Notes: generated by a model not told the origin, from the sequence alone. Counted from the first letter of the stretch, positions 1 through 7,259 are shown. The stretch: 16,519 nt of DNA from Clostridia bacterium (GCA_007133365.1 SLMV01000173.1:1-16519), one strand, 5' to 3'. Numbers and translations: made by a program.

Positions 1-1
1 T

Positions 2-118
2 ATCGAGATGAGCGTTTCCTTGATCACCCCGATTGCGATTGAAGAGGGCGTTCGGTTTGCCATTCGCGAAGGGGGTCGGACGGTCGGTGCCGGTGTCGTC
101 ACCGATATCGAAGAGTAA
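2..118 (+). CDS. tuf: Elongation factor Tu, C-terminal end (partial)
   Basis: The window opens inside this gene. The 38 codons before the TAA stop at 116-118 read as the end of EF-Tu domain III, including the family-typical stretch ITPIAIEEGVRFAIREGGRT followed by VGAGVV. EF-Tu is the GTPase that delivers aminoacyl-tRNA to the ribosomal A site. The GTPase domain lies outside the window. It sits 42 bases upstream of rpsJ with no terminator visible between them, which suggests the str operon (rpsL-rpsG-fusA-tuf) reads into the S10 operon. The final residues (TDIEE) differ slightly from the commoner endings, which is within normal variation. Confidence 0.97.
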   Translation: MEMSVSLITPIAIEEGVRFAIREGGRTVGAGVVTDIEE

Positions 119-160
119 TGACGACTAAAACTCAACAAATCAAAGAAGGAGGGGCACAAG

Positions 161-469
161 ATGGCTGGACAAAAGATTAGAATTCGATTGCGGGCGTTTG
201 ATCATGAAATCATCGATCAGTCTGCTGATCAGATTGTTCAGACCGCCTCGAGGACGGGCGCCAGAGTGTCCGGTCCGGTCCCCCTACCGGTAGATCGCTC
301 CGTCTATACGGTGTTAAAGGCACCGAATGGGGAGAAGGATCTTCGAGAGCAGTTTGAAATGCGAACGCATAAGCGCCTCATCGATATCCTCGATCCGACG
401 CCTCAGACGGTCGATGCATTGATGCGCCTAGATCTGCCTTCAGGTGTGGATATTGAGATCAAGCTATAG
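161..469 (+). CDS. rpsJ: 30S ribosomal protein S10
   Basis: The 102-residue product has the usual S10 length and opens with GQKIRIRLRAFDHEIID, the family's typical N-terminus. Further S10 hallmarks follow: TGARVSGPVPLP near residues 32-43 and the loop region RTHKRLIDI near 68-76. S10 belongs to the head of the small subunit and, as NusE, also joins transcription antitermination complexes with NusB. The ATG start is preceded by an AAGGAGG site (146-152) at normal spacing. It is the first gene of the S10 section, following tuf by 42 bases and preceding rplC by 27. Confidence 0.98.
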   Translation: MAGQKIRIRLRAFDHEIIDQSADQIVQTASRTGARVSGPVPLPVDRSVYTVLKAPNGEKDLREQFEMRTHKRLIDILDPTPQTVDALMRLDLPSGVDIEIKL

Positions 470-496
470 TTTGCGACCGGATAGGAGGTGGCCATA

Positions 497-1126
497 ATGA
501 GCAAGGGGATGCTCGGAAAGAAAATTGGGATGACGCAGGTGTACGATGAGGCTGGTAACCTCACACCCGTGACGGTGATCGAGGCCGGCTCTTGCGTGAT
601 CGTCCAAGTGAAGTCGGAAGAGAGCGACGGATATTCTGCGGTACAAGTTGGATTTGATGAAGTTGACAAGAAGAAACTAACTCGGCCGGAGCAAGGCCAC
701 TTTGAAAAAGCAGGCGTAACGCCGCGCCGATATTTGGCCGAATTTCGGTGTGATAATGGTGACTGGCAAGAGGCCAAAGTCGGTGATGAACTGGCGCCCA
801 CGTTATTTTCGCCGGGTGACCGAGTAAAGGTGCGAGGGGTTTCGCGCGGAAAAGGCTTTGCTGGTGTGATCAAACGGCATGGATACCATCGTGGTCCTAT
901 GAGTCACGGTTCTCGCTACCACCGGGGACCGGGATCGCTTGGCGGCTCGGCGTTTCCGGCACGCGTTATGCCTGGCACTAAACTGCCGGGTCGAATGGGT
1001 GGTCAGCAAGTGACGGTCGAAAACCTGGAGGTTATCCGGGTGGATACCGACAATAAATTGCTGTTAGTTAAGGGATCGATTCCTGGACCTAGGGGCGGAA
1101 TCATTCGAATTGAACATCAGTCTTAA
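497..1126 (+). CDS. rplC: 50S ribosomal protein L3
   Basis: The 209-residue product begins MSKGMLGKKIGMTQVYDEAG, typical of bacterial L3. It contains the glycine/histidine-rich extension that reaches toward the peptidyl-transferase centre (KRHGYHRGPMSHGSRYHRGPG, around residues 128-148 in this numbering) and the GGQQVTVENL segment, whose first glutamine is methylated in some bacteria. L3 is an early 23S rRNA assembly protein. An in-frame GTG at 488 would add three residues, but it overlaps the GGAGG site (484-488). The ATG at 497 lies 8 bases downstream of that site and matches the family start, so I chose it. Confidence 0.97.
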   Translation: MSKGMLGKKIGMTQVYDEAGNLTPVTVIEAGSCVIVQVKSEESDGYSAVQVGFDEVDKKKLTRPEQGHFEKAGVTPRRYLAEFRCDNGDWQEAKVGDELAPTLFSPGDRVKVRGVSRGKGFAGVIKRHGYHRGPMSHGSRYHRGPGSLGGSAFPARVMPGTKLPGRMGGQQVTVENLEVIRVDTDNKLLLVKGSIPGPRGGIIRIEHQS

Positions 1127-1173
1127 TATTAACGATGCTTTTTGACTTTGTGAGAGGAAGGAGGGAACGGTAA

Positions 1174-1806
1174 ATGCCTAAGCTGCCTGTTTATGATATT
1201 CGCGGTGAGACGGTTGGGGAAGTTGAGTTGAATGCATCGGTTTGGGAAGCACCGATCAACGAAAATCTTCTCCACCAAGCGGTGGTCACCTATCTTGCCA
1301 ACCAACGTTCGGGTTCAGCATCGACGAAGGGGCGAGCGGAGGTCAGAGGTGGTGGACGAAAGCCCTGGCGCCAGAAAGGGTTGGGTCGCGCCCGCCACGG
1401 ATCCATACGATCTCCGATTTGGAAAGGTGGCGGTGTCACCTTTGGTCCGAAACCGCGTGATTATTCTAAGGCGATGAACAAGAAGGCTCGAAAAGGCGCC
1501 TTGCGCGCTGCGCTCTCCGCGAGTGCGAGCGAGTCCACTATCACCGTTCTCGATCAATTTGAATTGTCTATGCCAAAGACGAAAGAAATGGTCGCGATGC
1601 TGCACGCATTAGGACTCGAAGGCAAAAAGGTCCTGATTGTGACCGCCAATGGGGATCCGATGGTATATCGGTCGTCTCGAAACATCCCTGGTGTGGCAGC
1701 GACCACGGCGCGGGATTTGACCACATATCGGGTGCTCGATGCGGATCACCTGGTTGTGCTGCAGGATGCGTTGCCGGTGATCGAGGAGGGGCTGCGAGAT
1801 GTTTGA
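1174..1806 (+). CDS. rplD: 50S ribosomal protein L4
   Basis: The 210-residue product is L4/L1e family. The conserved central loop that lines the peptide exit tunnel is clear at about residues 47-83: an SGSASTKGRAEVRGGG-like segment, then KPWRQKGLGRARHGSIRSP. The C-terminal globular half ends in a family-typical helix (VLQDALPVIEEGL). In gammaproteobacteria L4 autoregulates the S10 operon through a leader; I see no equivalent leader before rpsJ here. The ATG follows an AAGGAGGG site. The last 8 bases, including the stop, overlap the start of rplW, a likely coupling point. Confidence 0.97.
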   Translation: MPKLPVYDIRGETVGEVELNASVWEAPINENLLHQAVVTYLANQRSGSASTKGRAEVRGGGRKPWRQKGLGRARHGSIRSPIWKGGGVTFGPKPRDYSKAMNKKARKGALRAALSASASESTITVLDQFELSMPKTKEMVAMLHALGLEGKKVLIVTANGDPMVYRSSRNIPGVAATTARDLTTYRVLDADHLVVLQDALPVIEEGLRDV

Positions 1807-2089
1807 AGCAAGAGATATTATCATTCGACCCGTCGTGACAGAGCGAAGCATGATGGATGCGGCCGAGGGAAAGTATACCTTCGTGGTGGATCCACGGGCG
1901 AATAAACATCAAATTCGCGAGGCGATTAGGACGATCTTTAACGTGGAAGTATTGAAAGTAAACACCATGCGCATGCGAGGAAAGCAGCGGCGTATGGGGA
2001 TCAACGTCGGACGTCGCCCCAATTGGAAGAAGGCGATCGTTAAGCTCGCCGAGGGCGAAGAACTCGATATTTTCGAAGGCTTAATGTAA
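1799..2089 (+). CDS. rplW: 50S ribosomal protein L23
   Basis: The product is 96 residues, normal for L23, starting MFEARDIIIRPVVTERSM. It includes the YTFVVDPRANKHQIREAI segment (about residues 26-43) that is diagnostic of the family. L23 sits at the tunnel exit and docks signal recognition particle and trigger factor. The ATG lies inside the last codons of rplD (8-base overlap, different frame) and the ribosome binding site GAGGAGGGG is therefore within rplD coding sequence. Translation is probably coupled to rplD. Confidence 0.97.
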   Translation: MFEARDIIIRPVVTERSMMDAAEGKYTFVVDPRANKHQIREAIRTIFNVEVLKVNTMRMRGKQRRMGINVGRRPNWKKAIVKLAEGEELDIFEGLM

Positions 2090-2136
2090 TCACGGAAATT
2101 GATCTAAGATTGCTGACCAAGTGGAGGTGAAACACA

Positions 2137-2967
2137 ATGCCAATTAAAAAGTTCAAACCGACGACAGCAGGTCGGCGTCATATGGCGATCAACCGGCCCG
2201 AATTGAGCAAGGAGGGGCCGGAAAAATCCTTGCTGGCCGGCGCGAACAAAAGACGCGGTGGGCGAAATGTTTATGGACGCATGACGGTTCGCCATCAAGG
2301 TGGCGGGCATAAGCGGCGACTCCGCATTATCGACTTTCAGCGCAAAAAGGATGGGATCCCGGCGAAGGTGGCGCGGTTGGAATATGATCCTAACCGCAGC
2401 GCCAATCTCGCCTTACTCCATTACGTTGATGGTGAAAAAGCGTACATTCTCGCTCCCCTTGGGTTGCGGCCAGGTGATAAGGTGGAGTCCGGGCCAGGTT
2501 CTGATATCAAGCCGGGCAATGCCATGCCACTTCGGGAGATTCCCGTCGGAACCGTCGTCCACAATGTCGAGTTGAAACCAGGCCGTGGCGGACAGCTGGC
2601 TCGTTCCGCAGGAGTGACGGCGCAGTTTGTGGCCCGAGAGGGTCATTATGGCCATATTCGCTTGCCTTCCGGCGAGGTCCGGCTGATCCACCTTGATTGT
2701 CGCGCAACCATTGGTCAAGTGGGCAATGTTGAGCACGAGAACCAAGAAAGTGGCAAGGCCGGCCGCAAACGTCATCTTGGCGTACGACCCACCGTTCGAG
2801 GTGTGGCGACCAATCCGGCCGATCACCCGCACGGTGGTGGTGAAGGTAAGGCACCCACAGGCCGACATCCGGTCAGCCCTTGGGGCAAGAAGGTGCACAT
2901 GAAGACACGTAAGCGAAAGAAATACTCCGATAAATATATTATGCGCCGCAAACGGCGCCGCAAGTAA
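2137..2967 (+). CDS. rplB: 50S ribosomal protein L2
   Basis: The 276-residue product is full length for L2. It shows the N-terminal MPIKKFKPTTAGRRHM segment, a central OB/SH3-like core, and the C-terminal DHPHGGGEGKAPTGRHPVSP region near the peptidyl-transferase centre. His230 aligns with the functionally important His229 of E. coli L2. The tail is strongly basic, as expected. One oddity is Thr at residue 226, in ATNPADHPHGGG, where most bacterial L2 proteins have Met (see findings). The ATG follows GGAGGTGA (2123-2130). L2 is one of the most conserved large-subunit proteins and helps subunit association. Confidence 0.98.
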   Translation: MPIKKFKPTTAGRRHMAINRPELSKEGPEKSLLAGANKRRGGRNVYGRMTVRHQGGGHKRRLRIIDFQRKKDGIPAKVARLEYDPNRSANLALLHYVDGEKAYILAPLGLRPGDKVESGPGSDIKPGNAMPLREIPVGTVVHNVELKPGRGGQLARSAGVTAQFVAREGHYGHIRLPSGEVRLIHLDCRATIGQVGNVEHENQESGKAGRKRHLGVRPTVRGVATNPADHPHGGGEGKAPTGRHPVSPWGKKVHMKTRKRKKYSDKYIMRRKRRRK

Positions 2968-2983
2968 AAGGGGGTGACTGTTT

Positions 2984-3268
2984 ATGGGCCGCTCTCTGAA
3001 AAAGGGCCCCTTTGTTGACCCAAAGTTAATGCAAAAGGTAAGAGACGTTGAAGAAAGTGGTAAGAAGCGAGTGATCCGAACGTGGTCCCGGGCGAGTACG
3101 ATTGTGCCCGAGATGTTAGGCCATACCATAGCGGTTCATGATGGGAGGCGTCACGTTCCGGTCTACATTATTGAAGATATGGTTGGACATAAATTGGGCG
3201 AATTTGCACCGACTCGTACATTCCGCGGTCATGGGCGGAAGGGCGATCGGACGATAACCCTTAAGTAG
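2984..3268 (+). CDS. rpsS: 30S ribosomal protein S19
   Basis: The product is 94 residues with the S19 start MGRSLKKGPFVDPKLM. The conserved WSRASTIVPEMLGHTIAVHDGR segment (split about residues 35-56) and the GHKLGEFAPTRTFRGH segment near 69-84 are both present. S19 binds 16S rRNA in the 30S head and contacts the A-site region and the B1 bridge. The ribosome binding site is GGGGGTGA at 2970-2977, 16 bases after rplB. Nothing unusual is seen. Confidence 0.98.
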   Translation: MGRSLKKGPFVDPKLMQKVRDVEESGKKRVIRTWSRASTIVPEMLGHTIAVHDGRRHVPVYIIEDMVGHKLGEFAPTRTFRGHGRKGDRTITLK

Positions 3269-3301
3269 TCCATGCGTGCGGTTTGAGGAGGTGTGAGGAC
3301 C

Positions 3302-3658
3302 ATGGCTGACGAGCAACAACAAGCAAGAGCGATTGCGAAATTTGTCCGTATATCGCCGCGAAAAGCGCGGGCGGTAATGGACTTAATCCGGGGGAAACCG
3401 GTGAATGAAGCAGAAGCAATTTTGCGTCATCTCCCACGCCGGGGCGCCGACATCGTTATGAAAGTGTTGAATTCGGCGGTGGCTAACGCGGTCAATAACT
3501 TTGATTTGGACGAAGAAGTCCTCTACGTGGCCGAGGGAACGGTTGATCAAGCGCCGACGATGAAGCGGTGGCGTCCCCGCGCGAGAGGTATGGCAACGCC
3601 AATTATGAAGCGCAGCAGCCATATTAAGGTCGTTGTGGCTGAGCGAGAGGAGGTCTAG
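3302..3658 (+). CDS. rplV: 50S ribosomal protein L22
   Basis: The product is 118 residues with the L22 hallmarks: AKFVRISPRKARAVMDLIRG near residues 14-33, an AVANAVNNF motif in the middle, and the PTMKRWRPRARGMATPIMKR hairpin that extends into the exit tunnel near 83-102. The ATG at 3302 is 10 bases after AGGAGG (3286-3291). An upstream in-frame GTG at 3293 nearly touches that site, so I rejected it. L22 is an early assembly protein, and its tunnel loop is a known site of macrolide resistance changes; I see no deletion there. Confidence 0.97.
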   Translation: MADEQQQARAIAKFVRISPRKARAVMDLIRGKPVNEAEAILRHLPRRGADIVMKVLNSAVANAVNNFDLDEEVLYVAEGTVDQAPTMKRWRPRARGMATPIMKRSSHIKVVVAEREEV

Positions 3659-3660
3659 AT

Positions 3661-4341
3661 TTGGGACAAAAAATTCACCCTAAAGGGTTTCGCATTGGTA
3701 TTATTAGAGACTGGGATTCCCGCTGGTATGCTGACAAGAAAGATTTTGGCTCCCTAATTGTCGAAGATTTTGAAATTCGGGAACACATTAAGAAAGAAAT
3801 GTTTTCGGCAGGCATACCAAGGATCGAGATTGAGCGTGCAGCTGGTCAGATAAAGATTACGGTGCATGCGGCTCGTCCCGGGATGGTCATTGGTCGAGGG
3901 GGTACCTTGGTAGAAAACCTCCGGAATCAGCTTGAGAAAATGACTGGAAGTCGCGTCAATGTGCGAATTGTCGAGATCAACAACCCGGACAGCAATGCCC
4001 AACTGGTGGCGGAAGGAGTTGCCGATCAGCTGGTCCGACGAGTAGCCTTTCGCCGGGCCATGCGCCAGGCCGTCCAACGAGCAATGCGGGATGGTGTGCA
4101 AGGTTGCAAAGTGATGGTTTCCGGACGTCTCGGAGGCGCGGAAATGGCGCGGCGCGAATGGATGGCTGAGGGATCGGTTCCCCTTCACACGTTGCGGGCA
4201 GATATAGACTATGGATTTGCCGAGGCTTATACCACGTACGGGACTATCGGTGTTAAAGTATGGATTTATCACGGCGACATCATGCCGGTCGTCGAGAATA
4301 ATGAGGAGGCGGCTGCTAATGTTGATGCCAAAACGGGTTAA
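3661..4341 (+). CDS. rpsC: 30S ribosomal protein S3
   Basis: The 226-residue product starts GQKIHPKGFRIGIIRDWDS, as S3 does. A type II KH RNA-binding domain is visible with the GRGG signature (MVIGRGGTLVENLRNQLEKM) near residues 76-95. The C-terminal S3 domain contains GVQGCKVMVSGRLGGAEMAR and the ITYG-like stretch YTTYGTIGVKVW. S3 lies at the mRNA entry channel and has helicase-like function with S4. The start codon is TTG, supported by AGGAGG (3648-3653) at 7-base spacing and by the family N-terminus. The gene follows rplV by two bases and its end overlaps rplP by 23 bases. Confidence 0.97.
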   Translation: MGQKIHPKGFRIGIIRDWDSRWYADKKDFGSLIVEDFEIREHIKKEMFSAGIPRIEIERAAGQIKITVHAARPGMVIGRGGTLVENLRNQLEKMTGSRVNVRIVEINNPDSNAQLVAEGVADQLVRRVAFRRAMRQAVQRAMRDGVQGCKVMVSGRLGGAEMARREWMAEGSVPLHTLRADIDYGFAEAYTTYGTIGVKVWIYHGDIMPVVENNEEAAANVDAKTG

Positions 4342-4741
4342 GTTTCGCAGACAGCATCGGGGCCGTATGAGGGGAAAGGCTTACCGAGGCTCTGATGTTG
4401 TCTTTGGTGAATATGGGTTGCAAGCAGTTGAGCCTGGTTGGATCACTGATCGGCAAATTGAGGCAGCTCGTGTAGCCCTGACGCGTTCCATTCGACGTGG
4501 AGGCAAAGTCTGGATCAAAATTTTCCCGGATAAGCCGGTCACGAAGAAAGCGGCAGAAACGCGCATGGGTAAGGGTAAGGGAGCGCCGGAGTATTATGTT
4601 GCCGTCGTTCGCCCGGGCCGAATCTTGTTCGAAGTTGCCGGTGTTCCGATGGAGCTGGCCCGTGAAGCCATGCGGCTTGCTTCGCATAAGCTTTCCGTGA
4701 AGACGAAGTTTGTCCAACGGGAAGCGAATGGTGGTGAATAA
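4319..4741 (+). CDS. rplP: 50S ribosomal protein L16
   Basis: The 140-residue product begins MLMPKRVKFRRQHRGRMRGK, the normal L16 start, and carries RRGGKVWIKIFPDKPVTKKA and the GKGKGAPEYYVAVV segment near the A-site finger. L16 organises the tRNA accommodation region and is added late in assembly. The frame is open upstream into rpsC, but the ATG at 4319 is preceded by AGGAGG (4304-4309) at 9 bases and matches family length, so the extra N-terminal sequence is not real. The first 23 bases overlap rpsC, which implies coupled translation. Confidence 0.97.
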   Translation: MLMPKRVKFRRQHRGRMRGKAYRGSDVVFGEYGLQAVEPGWITDRQIEAARVALTRSIRRGGKVWIKIFPDKPVTKKAAETRMGKGKGAPEYYVAVVRPGRILFEVAGVPMELAREAMRLASHKLSVKTKFVQREANGGE

Positions 4742-4742
4742 A

Positions 4743-4949
4743 GTGAAAGCGAAAGAAATTCGTGAAATGAGCGATGCGGAAATTGAACGCAGAATTCGCG
4801 ATTTGAAACAGGAACTATTCAACTTGCGCTTTCAGGGTGCGACGGGGCAATTAGACAATCCTATGCGGATTAATAGCGTCAAAAAGGATATTGCTCGCTT
4901 GAAGACCGTGCAGTGCTCGCGTAAGATAGCTGCTCGGGTTGACGCTTAA
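4743..4949 (+). CDS. rpmC: 50S ribosomal protein L29
   Basis: With the GTG start at 4743 the product is 68 residues, opening MKAKEIREMSDAEIERRI and including the typical QELFNLRFQGATGQLDNPMR segment, which is the L29 two-helix hairpin. L29 sits beside L23 at the tunnel exit. The start is moderately certain. An ATG at 4728 in the same frame would add MVVNK and overlap rplP. The GTG fits the family N-terminus and is 8 bases from a GGTGG element (4730-4734), though that is a weak site compared with its neighbours. Coupling to rplP (one-base gap) could compensate. Confidence 0.93.
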   Translation: MKAKEIREMSDAEIERRIRDLKQELFNLRFQGATGQLDNPMRINSVKKDIARLKTVQCSRKIAARVDA

Positions 4950-4965
4950 GGGGAAGGTGGGACGT

Positions 4966-5229
4966 ATGGAAGTAAAAGAACGTGGAAATCCAAAGACCCG
5001 ACAAGGGGTCGTTGTCAGCGATAAGATGGATAAAACGGTTGTTGTTGAGGTCGTCGGCCGATCCCGCCATTCCCTTTACGGACGGCGGATCAGGCGCAGG
5101 AAGAAGTTTAAAGCTCATGATGAGCAGAACGAATGTCGAATTGGTGACCGGGTAGCCCTTGTTGAAACAAGGCCTTTATCAAAGGATAAACGCTGGAGGG
5201 TTGTTCGTGTCTTGGAGCGGGCCAAGTAA
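4966..5229 (+). CDS. rpsQ: 30S ribosomal protein S17
   Basis: The 87-residue product has the S17 OB-fold signature: TRQGVVVSDKMDKTVVVEV near residues 11-29, and a second half with ECRIGDRVALVETRPLSKDK. S17 binds 16S rRNA early and stabilises the body of the 30S subunit. The ATG at 4966 is preceded by GGGAAGGTGGG at about 5-8 bases. An upstream in-frame TTG inside the end of rpmC is not needed. This is the last gene of the classical S10 operon; only 30 bases, with no terminator, separate it from rplN. Confidence 0.96.
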   Translation: MEVKERGNPKTRQGVVVSDKMDKTVVVEVVGRSRHSLYGRRIRRRKKFKAHDEQNECRIGDRVALVETRPLSKDKRWRVVRVLERAK

Positions 5230-5259
5230 GTGGGCAGGTTGGCTTAAGGAGGATAGGGC

Positions 5260-5628
5260 ATGATTCAGGCCGAGTCACGTCTCAGAGTAGCCGATAATAG
5301 TGGTGCTCGATCGATTGGAGTTATCAAAGTGCTGGGCGGATCCGGCCGGCGTTACGCCGGTGTTGGTGATATTATTGTCGCCTCGGTTAAGGAGGCGACC
5401 CCCGGTGCAAGTGTACGTAAGGGTGACGTGGTTCGAGCGGTCATCGTTCGGACAAAAAGCCCGCTGCGTCGGGGCGATGGTTCTTCCATTCGCTTTGATG
5501 AAAATGCGGCTGTCATCCTGCGAGATGATACGGAACCTCAAGGCACAAGAATTTTTGGTCCCATCGCGAGAGAATTACGGGGAAAACGATTTGCTCGAAT
5601 CATTTCTCTTGCACCTGAGGTCCTCTAA
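5260..5628 (+). CDS. rplN: 50S ribosomal protein L14
   Basis: The 122-residue product is the standard L14 length. It starts MIQAESRLRVADNSGARSIG and contains the family segments GDIIVASVKEATPG and VRAVIVRTK, with RGKRFARIISLAPEVL at the C-terminus. L14 forms inter-subunit bridge B8 and interacts with L19. The ATG follows AAGGAGGAT. As first gene of the classical spc operon it might be expected to have its own promoter; I see no convincing -35/-10 pair in the 30-base gap. Confidence 0.98.
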   Translation: MIQAESRLRVADNSGARSIGVIKVLGGSGRRYAGVGDIIVASVKEATPGASVRKGDVVRAVIVRTKSPLRRGDGSSIRFDENAAVILRDDTEPQGTRIFGPIARELRGKRFARIISLAPEVL

Positions 5629-5663
5629 CTTGAAGCCGAAGGCCGGAAGGAGGGAGTCTCACG

Positions 5664-5993
5664 GTGAGCATGCCGAAGTTGAAGATAAAAACCGGTGATC
5701 GCGTGGTTGTGATTGCTGGAAAAGATAAAGGAAAAAAGGGGCAGGTGATGCGAACCCTGCCGCGAGAGAACCGAGCAATTGTTGAAGGTATCAACATGAT
5801 CAAAAAACACCAGCGGCCGACGCGCGAAATGATGCAAGGTGGCATCATTGAACAGCCGGCCCCAATCGCGCTCTCCAATTTGCAGCTTCTCTGTCGGAAT
5901 TGTGGTGAGCCAGCGCGGGCTGGTCAACGATCACTTGCTGATGGACGAAAGATTCGATACTGCAAGAAATGTGATGAGAATATTGACCGATGA
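5664..5993 (+). CDS. rplX: 50S ribosomal protein L24, zinc-ribbon type
   Basis: The 109-residue product has an N-terminal KOW/SH3 fold (KTGDRVVVIAGKDKGKKGQV, residues 9-28) and the L24 motif VEGINMIKKHQRP. The C-terminal part carries two Cys pairs, C77-x2-C80 and C100-x2-C103, which look like a zinc ribbon and are known in many but not all bacterial L24 proteins. L24 initiates 50S assembly near the tunnel exit. The GTG at 5664 is chosen because AAGGAGGG (about 5648-5654) is at normal distance; the in-frame ATG at 5670 would be about 16 bases away. Confidence 0.95.
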   Translation: MSMPKLKIKTGDRVVVIAGKDKGKKGQVMRTLPRENRAIVEGINMIKKHQRPTREMMQGGIIEQPAPIALSNLQLLCRNCGEPARAGQRSLADGRKIRYCKKCDENIDR

Positions 5994-6009
5994 GGAGGTG
6001 ATGTTTGTG
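5993..6009 (+). promoter_or_regulatory. Start-deciding ribosome binding site of rplE
   Basis: AGGAGG occupies 5993-5998 and begins on the last base of the rplX stop codon. It is only 2 bases from ATG 6001 but 8 bases from GTG 6007. Spacing and L5 family alignment both favour the GTG. Confidence 0.7.
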
Positions 6010-6573
6010 GCCCCACTACAAGAAAGATACCGAGAAGAGGTCGTACCTAAGATGATGGAGGAATTTGGGTATGAAAATGTGATGCGTGTTCCTCGCTTGG
6101 TAAAGATTGTTGTTAATATGGGAGTTGGCGAAGGACGCGATAATCCCAATGCACTCGATTCTGCTGTTAAGGAATTGGTGATTGTGACCGGCCGACAGCC
6201 GATCGTCAATCGGGCGAAGAAGTCGGTATCTGCCTTTAAAATACGAGAAGGTGATCCGATTGGATGCAGCGTTACGCTTCGCCGAGACGCAATGTGGAGT
6301 TTCTTTTCCCGCTTGGTGAATGTGGCTTTGCCTCGGGTTCGGGACTTTCGGGGTTTAAATCCGGATGCATTTGATGGTAGAGGCAATTATTCGTTGGGCC
6401 TTAAGGAACAAACAATTTTCCCAGAAGTCGATTACGATGATATTGATCAAGTACGCGGCATGGACATTGCCATTGTGACGACGGCCGAAACCGATGAAGA
6501 AGCACGTTTTCTTCTAAAGAGTCTCGGTTTGCCACTTCGAAGCAGTGGCGAGGACTTTGAAATGCTCGCTTAG
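6007..6573 (+). CDS. rplE: 50S ribosomal protein L5
   Basis: The 188-residue product starts MAPLQERYREEVVPKMMEEF and has L5 hallmarks: RVPRLVKIVVNMGVGEG near residues 28-44, GRQPIVNRAKKSVSAFKIRE near 62-81, and NYSLGLKEQTIFPEVDYD near 127-144. L5 binds 5S rRNA and contacts P-site tRNA. Two in-frame starts compete. ATG 6001 is only 2 bases after AGGAGG (5993-5998). GTG 6007 is 8 bases away and gives the family-typical N-terminus, so I chose GTG. The ribosome binding site overlaps the rplX stop codon. Confidence 0.95.
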   Translation: MAPLQERYREEVVPKMMEEFGYENVMRVPRLVKIVVNMGVGEGRDNPNALDSAVKELVIVTGRQPIVNRAKKSVSAFKIREGDPIGCSVTLRRDAMWSFFSRLVNVALPRVRDFRGLNPDAFDGRGNYSLGLKEQTIFPEVDYDDIDQVRGMDIAIVTTAETDEEARFLLKSLGLPLRSSGEDFEMLA

Positions 6574-6602
6574 ATTTTTTCTAAATTGGGAGGAGGAAAA
6601 GC

Positions 6603-6788
6603 ATGGCCAGGAAAGCCCTGGTTGAAAAAAGCAAAAAGGATCCAAAATTTGAAACCCGGCAACGGAATCGCTGTAAGATTTGCGGTCGGCCGAGAGGCTA
6701 TATACGACGCTTTGGGTTATGCCGTCATTGCCTTCGACGCTTGGCGCATAAAGGTGAGATTCCTGGGATCAAAAAGGCTTCGTGGTAG
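6603..6788 (+). CDS. rpsZ: 30S ribosomal protein S14, type Z (zinc)
   Basis: The 61-residue product is the short zinc-binding form of S14, with C24-x2-C27 and C40-x2-C43 (NRCKICGRPRGY then GLCRHCLRRLAHKG) and the ending PGIKKASW. S14 assembles into the 30S head with S3 and S10. Firmicutes often keep a second, zinc-free S14 (about 89-100 residues) elsewhere for zinc starvation; none is in this window. The ATG is preceded by GGGAGGAGG. Another forward frame open over the same bases (about 6586-6792) encodes nothing recognisable and is a shadow. Confidence 0.97.
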   Translation: MARKALVEKSKKDPKFETRQRNRCKICGRPRGYIRRFGLCRHCLRRLAHKGEIPGIKKASW

Positions 6789-6823
6789 ATAGATGACTAA
6801 GATGACGGAAGGGGGGGTTCTCT

Positions 6824-7222
6824 ATGGCGATGACCGATCCGATTGCGGACATGTTGACTCGAATTCGAAATGCCAGTGCGGCACGCCACGAATACGTGGA
6901 CATTCCAGGTTCAAAGGTTAAGTGGGCAATTGCCAAGATTCTTGAGGCAGAAGGATATGTCCGTAAGGTGGCCTGGGGTGAAGATGATAAGCAAGGTGTG
7001 GTGCGAGTTTACCTAAAATATACGAAGGACAAGGAGCAGGTTATCACCGGATTACGGCGCATTTCCAAACCGGGTCTTCGGATATATGCAAATAAGGACC
7101 AAGTGCCTCGTGTGCTAGGGGGTATTGGAACCGCAATTATGTCCACCTCAGCCGGTTTAATGACCGATCGACAGGCGAGGGAAAAGGCCGTGGGTGGTGA
7201 GGTGCTGGCGTACGTATGGTAG
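6824..7222 (+). CDS. rpsH: 30S ribosomal protein S8
   Basis: The 132-residue product begins MAMTDPIADMLTRIRNASAA and ends with the S8 signature STSAGLMTDRQAREKAVGGE followed by VLAYVW. S8 binds the central domain of 16S rRNA and in E. coli represses the spc operon at rplE; whether that holds here cannot be seen. The ATG at 6824 follows GGAA plus a run of seven G (6811-6817), an unusual, G-only version of the Shine-Dalgarno site. ATG 6830 is an alternative start giving MTDPIADML, equally family-like but further from the G-tract. Confidence 0.97.
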   Translation: MAMTDPIADMLTRIRNASAARHEYVDIPGSKVKWAIAKILEAEGYVRKVAWGEDDKQGVVRVYLKYTKDKEQVITGLRRISKPGLRIYANKDQVPRVLGGIGTAIMSTSAGLMTDRQAREKAVGGEVLAYVW

Positions 7223-7259
7223 CCGGTGCAATGAACTGAGGAGTAAGGAGGTGCGATGA

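Noticed and set aside
119..160. A leader like the L4-responsive S10 leader of gammaproteobacteria.
   Set aside because: Only 42 bases separate tuf from rpsJ, and no extended hairpin is visible.
403..873. A 156-codon open frame on the - strand opposite rplC.
   Set aside because: Antisense shadow of rpsJ/rplC with no family resemblance.
1142..1174. TTGACT before rplD as a possible -35 box.
   Set aside because: No TATAAT-like hexamer occurs at 16-18 bases; the downstream sequence is the purine-rich ribosome binding site.
2413..3129. A 238-codon open frame on the - strand opposite rplB and rpsS.
   Set aside because: It is entirely antisense to two highly conserved ribosomal genes, resembles no known family, and is explained by codon bias of the sense strand.
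5621..5655. A possible long-range pairing of TCCTC at the end of rplN with the rplX Shine-Dalgarno site.
   Set aside because: It needs a G-U pair and a loop of more than 20 bases; the 5' arm is within translated rplN, so evidence is too weak to list.
6586..6792. A forward open frame overlapping rpsZ in another frame.
   Set aside because: The rpsZ frame encodes a clear zinc-type S14 with its own ribosome binding site; the alternative has no recognisable features.
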